The notes beneath the pieces are model-generated. The model saw nothing but the letters and a program-made list of their open reading frames with translations. It made no database searches and was not told the DNA's origin. Positions 18,206-27,921 of a DNA stretch of 56,000 nucleotides are shown here, piece after piece; within the stretch, counting starts at the first letter, position 1, and each line of letters begins with the position of its first letter. The stretch comes from Flammeovirgaceae bacterium. Its GTDB lineage: Bacteria; Bacteroidota; Bacteroidia; Cytophagales; Cyclobacteriaceae. The stretch covers positions 1-56,000 of the forward strand of contig JAJTGQ010000027.1 in the NCBI GenBank assembly GCA_021299455.1. Direction: 5' to 3'. The position numbers were made by a program, and so were the translations under genes.

Positions 18206-21200
18206 TTATTCATTGACTGTACTGATCTCTTTTGCGTTGATAGAAAAAGACCTGACTTTATGGTTCATTATGCCAATCAACAAATTAACATTTTTGGGAG
18301 AGCGGATTATCTTCAATCTTTGGATATCGCCCATCACAGAAAGACCACTTTTGGTGGCGGGCAAGTCTTTGAAGTTACCATTACCATCGTTGATGAGAAC
18401 TGTTCCATAAGAAGCGTCTGATTTGCCGATGCGCACACGCACCATTGTTTCATTGCCACCTAAAACAACATCCAAATCGCCATCATTGTCTATATCGGTG
18501 GAGCACATGGCGTGTATAGGTGAAAATTGAGTACTGATTGGTAGGTTGCGTTGAACAAAAACTCCGTTCTTATTTTCTAAGTATACTGTTTCTAAAATGT
18601 TCGCTGAAAGAGTTTTACTGTCCTTAAGTTCCTCCGGAGTAAAAACATCCTGAAGGGTTACCTTCGAATACGAACTATAGTCAGTAAAACGCTTTTGAAG
18701 AAAGTTTACCTGCCCCAAAGCTTCATCGCGGCTTGCGTAAGGGTATGATTTATCACCGATGTAATAACAAAAGAATGGATCGGTTTTTCCATCTGCATTG
18801 AAATCTTTGAAGGTAAGGGAACCCGGGTGGGTATCTGAAACCCTATAATGACTGTTTCCCCCGTAGTTCCCCACCAACAAATCAATATCCCCGTCACCAT
18901 CAAAGTCCCCTCCCGAAATACAATTCCACCAGCCTTTGTAATCGTGATCAAGAAACTTCTCCGTGCTCTTTACTAGCTTCCCATCCTTGTTTATAAAAAA
19001 CTCTATGTTGGTCCATTGGCCCACAACTATCAAATCCATTTTCCCATCTCTGTTCAAGTCGGTAGATAGTGCATCTGTAACCATACCGATTTTTTCCAGT
19101 TCGGGAGCAACGGTTGATATTGAATTTGTAAACTTTCCTTTTCCATCGTTTATTAATAGCTGACTGAGTGGCGCTTCTGGATAACGGCCCGGAACGAAAC
19201 TGCTGCCAATAAAAAGGTCATCATATCCATCCATGTTTACATCCAGTATTTCAATGGCACTCCCTGCATTCGTTTCGGCTGGCAGCGCATTTGATGACTT
19301 GGCAAAATTTCCCTTCCCATCATTTAAGTAAAGGCGGTCTTGCAACAGCTTATCATCTGGTTCGAACATATAGCCACCACTCGCCACGTATAAGTCTAAA
19401 TCACCATCCTTATCGACATCTACAAATTCTGCATCTTCATCCTGAGCTTCTTTATCCTTTAAGAACTCCATAATCACTTTTTCTTTCATGGCACCATCGG
19501 GCAGTTGCATAAAAAGCGTACTGGGTTGATCTTTGGCTCCTCCCAGATAAACATCATCCCATCCATCGGCATTCACATCGCCCACAGCCATTGCAGGACC
19601 TGAATAAGAAAACATTTTGGGAAGCAGGATCTGCCTTTTGAAATCATTCACGTCCGCAGAATGGTGAGCCCAAGAAATCAAACCAGACTCTTCCAACAAA
19701 GTGCTTTGCTTAACTTCTGCCGATGGAAGGCTGAAAGAAGGACGGCTGATGAATACTGGTTTATTTAAATCATAGGTTACAACCCGTTTTCCATCGGGCC
19801 AAGTTATTTGTACAGAGTCAACTTTAGAAGCTGTTGCAATGCTAATGGGCACGTACATACAAGACTGATATCCGCGTGTGGGTGAAAATTCAAAGTATTG
19901 AGAACTATCCCTTTGAAAAACCTGCACTTTAGTTCCGATTATATTTTGACCTGCACTCCACTTGGCTAAGTCAAGGACAAAAAACTTCTTGTGGTACTTC
20001 TCTACCGATTGGTTTTGGTGTATGATAGCCGTTCCGTTCATTACGTTGGCGAGCAAGTCAATGTCGCCATCATTATCCAAGTCGGCATAAGCCGCCCCGT
20101 TAGCTTTGTAGTTTCTTCCGGCAGACCATGCTGACCCCATATTTTTGAAGGTAACGTTGCCATTGTTTTTAAAGAGATGGCTTTCCCCAGGAATCGTTGG
20201 CATATTTTCTAATATCTGGCTCACGTTTGGGGCGATACCCGTCTGGCGGGCTTTCACCTGTTCATCTACAGTGTACTTAAGAAACTGCATGTTGGTGTAG
20301 TCCTTTTCATATCCGTTCGTCACGAACAAATCTTTGTAGCCATCCCCGTCAAAATCGGCTAACAATGCTGACCAACTCCAATCTGTGTTAGCTATGCCAG
20401 CATATTGACCGATTTCAGAAAATGTGCCATCTCCGTTATTAAGCTGAAGCATGTTGCGCATAGATTGAGGGTGAAACCCAGCCTCTACCAACATCCTGTA
20501 TTTGTCATAGTTATCATCACCTGAAGAAAGCTTTATTCGCTCGTTTGTTTCAGGTAGCATATCGAGGGTAATTAAGTCGGGCAAATTATCGTTGTTAATA
20601 TCTGCCACATCAGAGCCCATAGAAAAAAGCGATACATGGCCTATCGATTCCTTAAGGTTGTTGGTAAATGTGCCATTGCGATTATTGATATAGAGATAAT
20701 CCTCTTCATTGAAATCGTTAGAGATATACAAATCCAACCAGCCATCACTGTTAATATCTGTTACTGCTAAACCCAGTCCAAAACTCAATACATTATTTAC
20801 CAATCCTGCCTTATCGGTGGCATCTGTAAATATTCCTTTGTCATTGCGAAAGAGCTTGCTGCCAAACTTAGAAGACCGCTCTATTTTATAGTTTGCTAGC
20901 AGGCGATTGAAGCCTGCATATTGCGGCAGGGAATGGTTCAGCACAAACAAGTCGAGGTCGCTGTCATTATCATAATCGAAAAATGCGGCTTGGGTAGAGT
21001 ATGAATTGTCCGCAAGGCCATATTCCTTTCCCCGCTCAGAAAAAGTTAAATCTTTATTATTGATGAACAGTAAATTTTCCCTTAGTGTTGAATCCTCCAT
21101 TGCCGAACGGCAAACGTAGATGTCCAGCCAGCCGTCTTGATTTATGTCGGCCATGGTAACTCCCGTCTTCCAACCGATAGGTGCTGCAACGCCAGCCTTC

Positions 21201-21502
21201 TCGGTGATGTCTTCAAAGGCCAAATCCCCTTTGTTAAGATAAAGCTTGTTAGCAACTTGGTTGCCTGTAAAATAGACGTCCACCCATCCATCATTATTGA
21301 TGTCTCCCACAGCTACCCCTCCCCCATTAAAATAATAGGGGTAATTCATCACGTTGTTGTCGCCAGATTGCACGACACGATTTACAAATGTAATGTTAGA
21401 GCGTGTTGAGTCGACCTCTGTAAAGAGAGGCGTATTCTTCTTCTCCTGGCATGCAGTGAGCATTACAAGAAAAAAAAATGAAAACATTAACCTGTGAACC
21501 AT
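18206..21502 (-). CDS. FG-GAP/VCBS repeat lipoprotein with ASPIC/UnbV-like region (CRTAC1-like)
   Basis: This 1098-residue lipoprotein has a clear lipobox (LTAC, Cys18). Many FG-GAP-type calcium-binding repeats follow, such as VAVGDINNDGWVDVYFTGN, MADINQDGWLDIYV, LADFDGDGYKDLFVTNGYEKDY and DIDNDGDLDVVLGGNE, forming two beta-propellers. Between them lies an ASPIC/UnbV-like stretch (GTKVQVFQRDSSQYFEFSPTRGYQS, then VDSVQITWPDGK). In Bacteroidota glycan loci, large lipoproteins after susCD are commonly surface glycan-binding proteins, and this one takes that position. Calcium binding is expected from the DxDxDG loops. Binding of a particular glycan is inference. It is separated from susD by a strong stem-loop. 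Confidence 0.9.
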   Translation of the reverse strand: MVHRLMFSFFFLVMLTACQEKKNTPLFTEVDSTRSNITFVNRVVQSGDNNVMNYPYYFNGGGVAVGDINNDGWVDVYFTGNQVANKLYLNKGDLAFEDITEKAGVAAPIGWKTGVTMADINQDGWLDIYVCRSAMEDSTLRENLLFINNKDLTFSERGKEYGLADNSYSTQAAFFDYDNDSDLDLFVLNHSLPQYAGFNRLLANYKIERSSKFGSKLFRNDKGIFTDATDKAGLVNNVLSFGLGLAVTDINSDGWLDLYISNDFNEEDYLYINNRNGTFTNNLKESIGHVSLFSMGSDVADINNDNLPDLITLDMLPETNERIKLSSGDDNYDKYRMLVEAGFHPQSMRNMLQLNNGDGTFSEIGQYAGIANTDWSWSALLADFDGDGYKDLFVTNGYEKDYTNMQFLKYTVDEQVKARQTGIAPNVSQILENMPTIPGESHLFKNNGNVTFKNMGSAWSAGRNYKANGAAYADLDNDGDIDLLANVMNGTAIIHQNQSVEKYHKKFFVLDLAKWSAGQNIIGTKVQVFQRDSSQYFEFSPTRGYQSCMYVPISIATASKVDSVQITWPDGKRVVTYDLNKPVFISRPSFSLPSAEVKQSTLLEESGLISWAHHSADVNDFKRQILLPKMFSYSGPAMAVGDVNADGWDDVYLGGAKDQPSTLFMQLPDGAMKEKVIMEFLKDKEAQDEDAEFVDVDKDGDLDLYVASGGYMFEPDDKLLQDRLYLNDGKGNFAKSSNALPAETNAGSAIEILDVNMDGYDDLFIGSSFVPGRYPEAPLSQLLINDGKGKFTNSISTVAPELEKIGMVTDALSTDLNRDGKMDLIVVGQWTNIEFFINKDGKLVKSTEKFLDHDYKGWWNCISGGDFDGDGDIDLLVGNYGGNSHYRVSDTHPGSLTFKDFNADGKTDPFFCYYIGDKSYPYASRDEALGQVNFLQKRFTDYSSYSKVTLQDVFTPEELKDSKTLSANILETVYLENKNGVFVQRNLPISTQFSPIHAMCSTDIDNDGDLDVVLGGNETMVRVRIGKSDASYGTVLINDGNGNFKDLPATKSGLSVMGDIQRLKIIRSPKNVNLLIGIMNHKVRSFSINAKEISTVNE

Positions 21503-21528
21503 AGGCGTGCAAAATTGCTATTTAAAAT

Positions 21529-21557
21529 AAGGGTCAGCATTGTGTGCTGACCCTTAA
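21529..21557 (-). terminator. Intercistronic stem-loop between susD and the FG-GAP lipoprotein gene
   Basis: A perfect 12-base stem (21529-21540 with 21546-21557, TAAGGGTCAGCA and complement) has a 5-base loop. On the transcript it is followed by a weak U-rich tract (ATTTTAAATAG). It could attenuate transcription into the downstream genes or protect the susCD message from decay. Confidence 0.7.
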
Positions 21558-21583
21558 TATACTAAATCAAAAATCTTACAACT

Positions 21584-23155
21584 TTAGTTTTTATCCCACC
21601 AAAGTGGGGTCGTTACTTTGTCACCACCGGCACCTAGTAATTGCTTAGCTCCCTCGACTCCAGATTTGTTTGTCTCAGACTCACTAATAAGGAAGGTAAT
21701 GCGTCTTACTCGTTGCGTAGCCAAATCAGGAACTATGATATCGGTGTTTTCGGAATTAGCAACGGGATATAGTTTAAGCTGCCCAGATCTTCTCAAATCC
21801 GCCCATGCCTCCATACCGTCAGGATAAAGGGCTAACCACTTTTGGGTCGCAACCTGCTCTCTTGCCCTTGCTGCATCATACTTGATAGGTACAGTAGAAA
21901 TGGCAGGTGAAGACAGTAAATCGCCAGGAGCAATCGGAACCGCGGTTGAGCTAATGTAACCATTGACAGCTGCTACATCGGTAATGCCCCACTGCGACAT
22001 TGAACTCTTAATACCATTCTCATAGTTTCCTTGGGCCGTGCCATTCATGTTCCAACCATTCAAGGCACCCTCTGCACGTAGAAAATACGCTTCAGCGGTA
22101 GTCATTATCACTTGCGGATATGTAAGCCTTGAATCTGATGTCCACCTCGTTCCTGGCTTGGAAAATACTTTTGCAGCGCCATCTGTACCTCCTTCCGTTC
22201 CAATCTGCGCCACACTAAGTCCGTTTCTAATTCCCTGAAACTGATTACTTTTTTCGGCCGGTTGAAAATATTCTCCCATTCTTGGATCAGAATAACCCTT
22301 TAGTACGGACTCCATACTAGCACTCATACGAAACTCATTCCAAGGAGTCATAATCGATAGCCCATTGTAATCATCTCCCTTAAGGGATTTTGTTAACCAC
22401 GCATCGTCAGTCGCTTGTGCAGTCATAACGCCATCTGCGACAGCTGTTTCTGCTTGTATTTTTGCTTTAGCCGCATCCACTTTGGAAATCCGTAGGGCCA
22501 GTCGAAGCTTTAAGGTGTTGGCAAATTTCAGCCACTTGGCTGCATCTCCGCCAAATACAAGATCTGATGAACCGTAAGGCCTAGCAGAGGTATTAGCCTT
22601 TAGCGTGGCAATAGATTGATCTAACCGCACAAAAAAGTTGTCGTATATTTCCTGTTGAGAATCATATGCAACCGTAGATCCTGGCAATCCTGCCTTCGAG
22701 TAAGGAATGGGGCCCCAATAGTCCGTCATTCGATGAAAAGTCCAAACCCACCACACATTTGCAACGGCATACTCTGGCGTATTTGGATCAAAGGAGGATA
22801 ATAGTGTCTGCAACTGAGGCAAGACCTGTGAATAAGTGGGTTCCCAAATGCCACCTTGCAGCCAGCCGCTTACAATAAAATACCGATCGGATCTAAAGCC
22901 GGAGGTTATATTGGCAAAATATTGCGCATACAGGTCGGCAAAAAGATTTTGACCTATCTGATAAAAATAAAAAGTCATTGCCGATTGCGATTGTGCTTTA
23001 CTAAATGCCTGTGCCAGTTCAGCTTTGCCAGGATTTGAAATTGCATTTGGGTTCTTATTGATCTCCTCAAAATTAGAAGTACACGAAAAGCCGATCAATA
23101 GACCACTAAGTAGTAAAACCGAAATTAGTTTCCCTATTCTTATATTGGTTATCAT
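21584..23155 (-). CDS. SusD/RagB-family outer-membrane lipoprotein
   Basis: This 523-residue lipoprotein (lipobox GFSC, Cys25) is followed by FEEINKNPNA, the hallmark of the SusD-like group. Helical TPR-like segments recur (AVANVWWVWTFHRMTDYWGPIPYS, AKWLKFANTLKLRLALRIS), and the end contains EQVATQKWLALYPDGMEAWADLRRSG, also typical. SusD proteins sit as lids on SusC barrels and capture oligosaccharides or peptides on the cell surface. The stop lies 82 bases before the FG-GAP gene and the start 22 bases after susC, so susCD form the usual pair. No catalytic role is expected. Confidence 0.95.
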   Translation of the reverse strand: MITNIRIGKLISVLLLSGLLIGFSCTSNFEEINKNPNAISNPGKAELAQAFSKAQSQSAMTFYFYQIGQNLFADLYAQYFANITSGFRSDRYFIVSGWLQGGIWEPTYSQVLPQLQTLLSSFDPNTPEYAVANVWWVWTFHRMTDYWGPIPYSKAGLPGSTVAYDSQQEIYDNFFVRLDQSIATLKANTSARPYGSSDLVFGGDAAKWLKFANTLKLRLALRISKVDAAKAKIQAETAVADGVMTAQATDDAWLTKSLKGDDYNGLSIMTPWNEFRMSASMESVLKGYSDPRMGEYFQPAEKSNQFQGIRNGLSVAQIGTEGGTDGAAKVFSKPGTRWTSDSRLTYPQVIMTTAEAYFLRAEGALNGWNMNGTAQGNYENGIKSSMSQWGITDVAAVNGYISSTAVPIAPGDLLSSPAISTVPIKYDAARAREQVATQKWLALYPDGMEAWADLRRSGQLKLYPVANSENTDIIVPDLATQRVRRITFLISESETNKSGVEGAKQLLGAGGDKVTTPLWWDKN

Positions 23156-23176
23156 AGATTTGATTGTTAATTAAAT

Positions 23177-26100
23177 TTAAAATACTAGATTCAAATTAAA
23201 CCCAACGCTCCGGGTCGATGGCATAGCACCATACTCTACACCTTGGTAATTCCCGTTACCCAAAGTCATGTCAGGATCGAACCACATAGTTCTCTTTCCA
23301 ATCCCAGGGATATCCAGCTTGGATTCTCCTCTGTAAAGCCAAAACAGATTTCGGCCTACTATGCTTATCCGGGCAGACTTAATAAAAAAGTTGCCTGGAA
23401 CCGGAATATCATAGCCAATAGCAAGTTCACGTACCCTAAAACTCGTGGCATCATAAATAAAGAACTCAGCAATATTATCACGCTTGCCTGTGGCAGTCTG
23501 CCAAAACTGCTGCGCAGTAATTGCTTTGTCAACCGCAGCACCAGTGCTATTGACGCCACCTAAATTTAATCCACCGCCTCTAAACTTGGTAGTCTCTTCA
23601 GTAATACCACTGAATGCCAAATTACTTTCTGTGCCCGAAATCATTTCGCCACCAATACGACCATCAATCAACACACGTAACGATAAAGAACCAAACGTAA
23701 ATGTATTGGTTATGCCCATTGTAGCTTTCGGATTGAAGTTGCCGAGGATAGATCTTTGAGATGATCTAACAGGGGTACCGTCTGCAGTTACCACATATCT
23801 TCCATCCTTTCTTTCCCAACTATAGCCTTTTATATCTCCATAGCTACCGCCCACCTTAACTACGGGGTCTGCGACCCTTTCAGGGGCATTATTCCTAAGC
23901 GTGACCTCGTTCAATTCAGGGCTTAGCTCAACAATTTTGTTTCTATTAATTCCTAAATTATAGCTTACATCCCATGAGAACTTACCAGATTTAACAGGAG
24001 TGCCAAAGACTACTAATTCTATACCATTGTTCCGTATAAGGCCGGCATTAATAAACTTATTTGCAAAGCCAGTTGCTACAGCCTGCGGAAGCACCAGCAA
24101 TTGGTTCTCGGAATCCGTAGTGTAATAAGTTAAATTAACTCCGAGACGGTCCTTAAGGAATCTTGACTCAAAACCAACTTCAAAAGTAGTAGCAAGTTCT
24201 GGCTTTAAATTAGTGATAGCTTCTGTTGTACCTCTCGAAACAAATCCATTTCCTGCACCTTGCTGAAAGTTATAGACATTAAACCGAGCCTGCGGTGCTC
24301 CCCCACTGCCGGTGCGCGCATAGTTAGAATTTACCTTTAAAAAAGAAATTGGCTCCGGCAAGGTCATTAGCTCAGATAAAACAGCAGAAACACCGACCGA
24401 ATAATACGAAAAGTTATAGGGAGAAGGTAGTGTAGAAGACCAATCAATTCGGTACGTTCCTTCGAAGAACAAGGCATCTTTGTAACCTAACGAAGCCTGT
24501 GTAAATCCTGCATTGAGTCTAGACTGCACAAAATTTGACGAAGGGGTTGGATTGGTCATGAAATTAAGGCTGAACTTATTCACTACGTTAAGCCCGTTTG
24601 ACTGAACCCTGTCAATTGAATTAATTATATCCTGATAAACTGCGCCAATCTTATAGCTTAATTGAAAATCACTCGAAAGCTTATTACTGCCCTCCAAAAT
24701 GACGTCAAACCATTTTTGGGTAGAAGTATTGTACTGCTTGGCGAAGAATCCCCCCGAATTATTCACATAAAGTTTAGTTCCCTGAGAGTATGATTCATCT
24801 ACCTGATCGGCAATTCGATCAATACCTGCACGGCCCTGTACATTAAGCCAGTCCGTTATCTTATACTTAACCGCTAAGAATCCTATCGCCCTGTTTCTTG
24901 ACTCATTAATACTCGTTCTGTTAAGTAACCAATATGGGTTTTGATAAATTGCATTATCAGTTGCGGGCCATGCCGTTGGTTCGGGGATTCCGACACTATT
25001 GATCGTCTCATATCGCTTTGCATCATCAAGACTCACATTTCGAGGTATTTGATAAATATCAATAACGGGTGCATTTTCCTCACCAGTTCTTGGCTTATTG
25101 TTGATGTCTTGAAAAATGTAATTCACTTTGGCGTCTATCGACAGCCTATCACTAACCTGCGAAGACATACGAACATTAAAATTGTGCCTATCCAAGTCGT
25201 TTCTTGGAATAATACCTTGCACTTGATTGCGAGCGTACGAAAAATAAGTCTGCACTTTTTCAGAACCTACCGAAACACCCAGTGAATTATTTACGCTAAT
25301 ACCTGTGCGGAAGAAGTCGCTTACATTATCGGGCTGGGAGGTATAGTTTCTCTGCTCTCCGAGATAATTTGTATAAGACTGACCGTTTAATGCGGCACCC
25401 CAACTGTCGCCAACAGAAGGATTTAGCACTCCACCTAAACCTTGTCCAAAAGAATTTTGGAACTTGGGAAGAGAAAAAGGGCTCTCAGAAGTCACGCCAG
25501 TATTAAGTACGACCGAAACACCGTTCTTTTTGGCTTTTTTTGTAGAAATCAAAATTACACCATTTGCACCCTGACTGCCATAGAGCGTAGACGCAGCTGA
25601 GCCGGAAATCACCGATAGGGATTCAATATCATCTGAATTGATATTTGAAGCACCATCCGAACTTTGGATAGAACCAAAATCATTTGCTGCCGCACTGAAT
25701 GTTGGGTTCAACAATGGAATACCATCGACCACAATTAAGGCATTATTAGTACCTTGAATAAAGCGGTTGCCACGCAACACCACTCTTGCCCCGCTGCCGG
25801 GTCCACCAGAACCCTGTGAAACTACCACGTTGGCAACTTTACCCTGCAATGAATTCAGCACATTGTTGGCGTCCCTCACTTCAATTAATGTCTCGGGCTT
25901 TACCAATTGTGTTGAGTAAACCAGAGTTTTGGTCTCACGCTCAATACCAAAGGCAGTAACCACTACCTCGCCCAAACTTTCTGCATCTTCTACCATGGCA
26001 ACATCAATCGAGGTTCTGCCGCCCACAGCTGCATCTTGCGTAGCAAAGCCGATGAAAGAAAAGATCAGCACAGGTTCGCTGCCTGAAACCGAGAGAGAGT

Positions 26101-26329
26101 AAACTCCCTCCGAATCGGTAGTCGTTCCTGAAGTTGTTCCCTTTAAAACAACGTTAACACCTGACATCGGCTGCTGTGTGGCCGCGTCAGTAATTTTACC
26201 TGACACCACTCTTTGCTGAGCAAGCGAAGGTAAGGAGCATGCTACCATTAGTAGCAATAGCGTAAATTGCTTGGCGGACACACCAGTCCACCAATTGTGC
26301 ACCATTCGGGCTTTGTAACGAATTAACAT
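23177..26329 (-). CDS. SusC/RagA-family TonB-linked outer-membrane transporter
   Basis: This 1050-residue protein has a signal peptide (FTLLLLMVACSLPSLAQQ), an N-terminal carboxypeptidase-regulatory domain (VSGKITDAATQQPMSGVNVVLKG), a plug domain starting at GEVVVTAFGIERETK and containing SLQGKVANVVVSQGS and ARVVLRGNRFI, and a large beta-barrel ending in FNLNLVF. Together with SusD it imports glycan fragments across the outer membrane using TonB energy. The absence of an extra N-terminal signalling (STN) domain suggests control by another regulator, here the ROK protein encoded upstream. ATG at 26329 is used; the Met nine codons in (26305) is also possible. Confidence 0.96.
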   Translation of the reverse strand: MLIRYKARMVHNWWTGVSAKQFTLLLLMVACSLPSLAQQRVVSGKITDAATQQPMSGVNVVLKGTTSGTTTDSEGVYSLSVSGSEPVLIFSFIGFATQDAAVGGRTSIDVAMVEDAESLGEVVVTAFGIERETKTLVYSTQLVKPETLIEVRDANNVLNSLQGKVANVVVSQGSGGPGSGARVVLRGNRFIQGTNNALIVVDGIPLLNPTFSAAANDFGSIQSSDGASNINSDDIESLSVISGSAASTLYGSQGANGVILISTKKAKKNGVSVVLNTGVTSESPFSLPKFQNSFGQGLGGVLNPSVGDSWGAALNGQSYTNYLGEQRNYTSQPDNVSDFFRTGISVNNSLGVSVGSEKVQTYFSYARNQVQGIIPRNDLDRHNFNVRMSSQVSDRLSIDAKVNYIFQDINNKPRTGEENAPVIDIYQIPRNVSLDDAKRYETINSVGIPEPTAWPATDNAIYQNPYWLLNRTSINESRNRAIGFLAVKYKITDWLNVQGRAGIDRIADQVDESYSQGTKLYVNNSGGFFAKQYNTSTQKWFDVILEGSNKLSSDFQLSYKIGAVYQDIINSIDRVQSNGLNVVNKFSLNFMTNPTPSSNFVQSRLNAGFTQASLGYKDALFFEGTYRIDWSSTLPSPYNFSYYSVGVSAVLSELMTLPEPISFLKVNSNYARTGSGGAPQARFNVYNFQQGAGNGFVSRGTTEAITNLKPELATTFEVGFESRFLKDRLGVNLTYYTTDSENQLLVLPQAVATGFANKFINAGLIRNNGIELVVFGTPVKSGKFSWDVSYNLGINRNKIVELSPELNEVTLRNNAPERVADPVVKVGGSYGDIKGYSWERKDGRYVVTADGTPVRSSQRSILGNFNPKATMGITNTFTFGSLSLRVLIDGRIGGEMISGTESNLAFSGITEETTKFRGGGLNLGGVNSTGAAVDKAITAQQFWQTATGKRDNIAEFFIYDATSFRVRELAIGYDIPVPGNFFIKSARISIVGRNLFWLYRGESKLDIPGIGKRTMWFDPDMTLGNGNYQGVEYGAMPSTRSVGFNLNLVF

Positions 26330-26414
26330 AGGCGATTTTTTTAATTGAGTTAAATGAACTAGCTGTAAGTAAACTATTTAGTTTGAATTATTAAAATATT
26401 TTAATAAGTTAATG

Positions 26415-26440
26415 TTAATAAATCATTAATGATTTATTAA
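26415..26440. promoter_or_regulatory. Perfect 26-base palindrome between the ROK gene and susC
   Basis: The sequence is symmetric about TA with 12-base arms (TTAATAAATCAT and ATGATTTATTAA). It lies 86 bases upstream of the susC start. Its half-sites resemble the AT-rich ROK operators (TTATTT-type), so it is a candidate ROK operator. I could not see a clear TAnnTTTG promoter in this stretch (26330-26628). Confidence 0.5.
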
Positions 26441-26628
26441 CTCACAGTAATTCAACAAGTTAAATTTTGAAAAATTTAACCCTTTTGCGCGCAATCGATT
26501 GATCTAAAAAGGGATAATTGCCAATCTTGACTTCAGTTGGGTGTCTTTCATCTCTGAAACCAACTTGGTCGCTGTTATCCAAGAAGCTTAAAACGTGTTG
26601 CTGGTGTCCGATAAAGTACAACTAAATC

Positions 26629-27795
26629 TTATTTCAAGACTTTCTCCGTAACCAGTGAAAAAGAGCCTAACATTACTGCCTGCCCGCCCAAGGACGAAAT
26701 CTCAACCTCACAATCTGCAATTAGCTGAGGCAAACCCTGCAAGGAAAATCCTTTTATAATCGAGTACTTCATAAACTCTGCCACATGCGTAAAGCTCCCG
26801 CCTATCACAATCATCTCCGGATTGAAGATATCCACCACCGTGCCTAAGGAATTGCCTAATTGCTCGCCCATAGATGAAAGAATCGCTTTTAAAACCTTAT
26901 CACCAGTTTCCATTTTCGATAGTATTTGCTCGTAGGGTAAAGACATGTTATACCTTTCCTTATAAATTTCTTCTAATGCCAAACCAGATACTACTGTCTC
27001 GAGGCAACCCTTCTTACCACATACGCAAATACGCTCATTCTCTAAAGCATGAATATGTCCAAACTCTCCCGCAAAGCCTGAATGGCCCCCGTGGATTAAT
27101 CCGTTTGAAATAATACTAATCCCTAAACCCTGGCTCAAGTTCACAAAAATCACATCAGACTTGCCTTTTGCCATACCAAATCGCCTTTCGCCAAGAGCCA
27201 TAAGTCTTGTATCATTTTCAATAAAAACGGGTATACCCCACTCATTCTCCAGCGATACAGTCAAAGGGGAGTATCTTTGCAGGTAGGTATAACTGATGCC
27301 ACTTTTGGAGTCTACTCGGCCCGTAATAGCTATAGCGATTCCCAATATTTTATCTCGCGGAACTGCCGAAGATTGAACTAATTCCCTGATTTTTTTTGCC
27401 AAAAATCTATAAGCCTCATCCTCCTTACTTATATCAAAGCTGTCATTCTTAAATTCAAAAACTACTTCATGGCGCAGGTTGAGAATGTTAATACGGATAG
27501 AGTTAAGCAATAGCTCCACCCCAATCACATATCCAATGGAGGGATTCAAATCAAAAACAGTTGGCTTTCTTCCGCTTGCTGAATCTCGCTTTCCTGCCTC
27601 CAAAAAAATCTTTTTATCGATCAATTCCTGCACTAACTTCGTTCCTGTGGGCACGCTCAGGCGCATGTGTTTGCAAAATTCAGTGATGGATTTTTCCCCC
27701 TCGTGAAGAGAAAACTTAATCGCCTGGCGAAGCATTTGATTCTTTCTGGACCTGTTACTTCCGTTCTGCTCAATTTCCTTTAATAATGCCCGCAT
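26629..27795 (-). CDS. ROK-family transcriptional repressor
   Basis: This 388-residue protein has an N-terminal winged helix around residues 20-70 (ITEFCKHMRLSVPTGTKLVQELIDKKIF) and a ROK sugar-binding domain. Seen in order are YVIGVELLLNSIRINI, GIAIAITGRVDSKSG, the ROK motif region FVNLSQGLGISIISNGLIHGGHSGFAGEFGHI, and the zinc site CVCGKKGCLET. ROK repressors (NagC, Mlc, XylR types) leave DNA when bound to a sugar or sugar phosphate. It is divergent from the GH92 gene and upstream of susC on the same strand, ideally placed to control both. The likely effector is a sugar from the glycan handled here, perhaps an amino sugar or mannose. Confidence 0.93.
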   Translation of the reverse strand: MRALLKEIEQNGSNRSRKNQMLRQAIKFSLHEGEKSITEFCKHMRLSVPTGTKLVQELIDKKIFLEAGKRDSASGRKPTVFDLNPSIGYVIGVELLLNSIRINILNLRHEVVFEFKNDSFDISKEDEAYRFLAKKIRELVQSSAVPRDKILGIAIAITGRVDSKSGISYTYLQRYSPLTVSLENEWGIPVFIENDTRLMALGERRFGMAKGKSDVIFVNLSQGLGISIISNGLIHGGHSGFAGEFGHIHALENERICVCGKKGCLETVVSGLALEEIYKERYNMSLPYEQILSKMETGDKVLKAILSSMGEQLGNSLGTVVDIFNPEMIVIGGSFTHVAEFMKYSIIKGFSLQGLPQLIADCEVEISSLGGQAVMLGSFSLVTEKVLK

Positions 27796-27862
27796 GCTTT
27801 TGAGAATTTGTTACCACCTGGATCCCTAACAATTACTTTTTGAATGCTAAAAAAGAAATTCA

Positions 27863-27893
27863 TTGCTTAGGAAGTTTATTAAAAATATATTTG
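27863..27893 (+). promoter_or_regulatory. Promoter of the GH92 gene
   Basis: TTG at 27863-27865, 20 bases, then TATATTTG at 27886-27893, matching the Bacteroidota -33/-7 pattern. The ATG at 27922 follows 28 bases later. Inverted TTTATTA (27875) and TAATAAA (27898) half-sites flank the -7 box; the same heptamers occur in the palindrome upstream of susC. Confidence 0.6.
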
Positions 27894-27921
27894 AAATTAA
27901 TAAAAACATTTGTTAACTAAA

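Noticed and set aside
26330-26628. Promoter of susC
   Set aside because: No TAnnTTTG box with a fitting TTG was found on the minus strand, so no promoter is claimed despite the palindrome.
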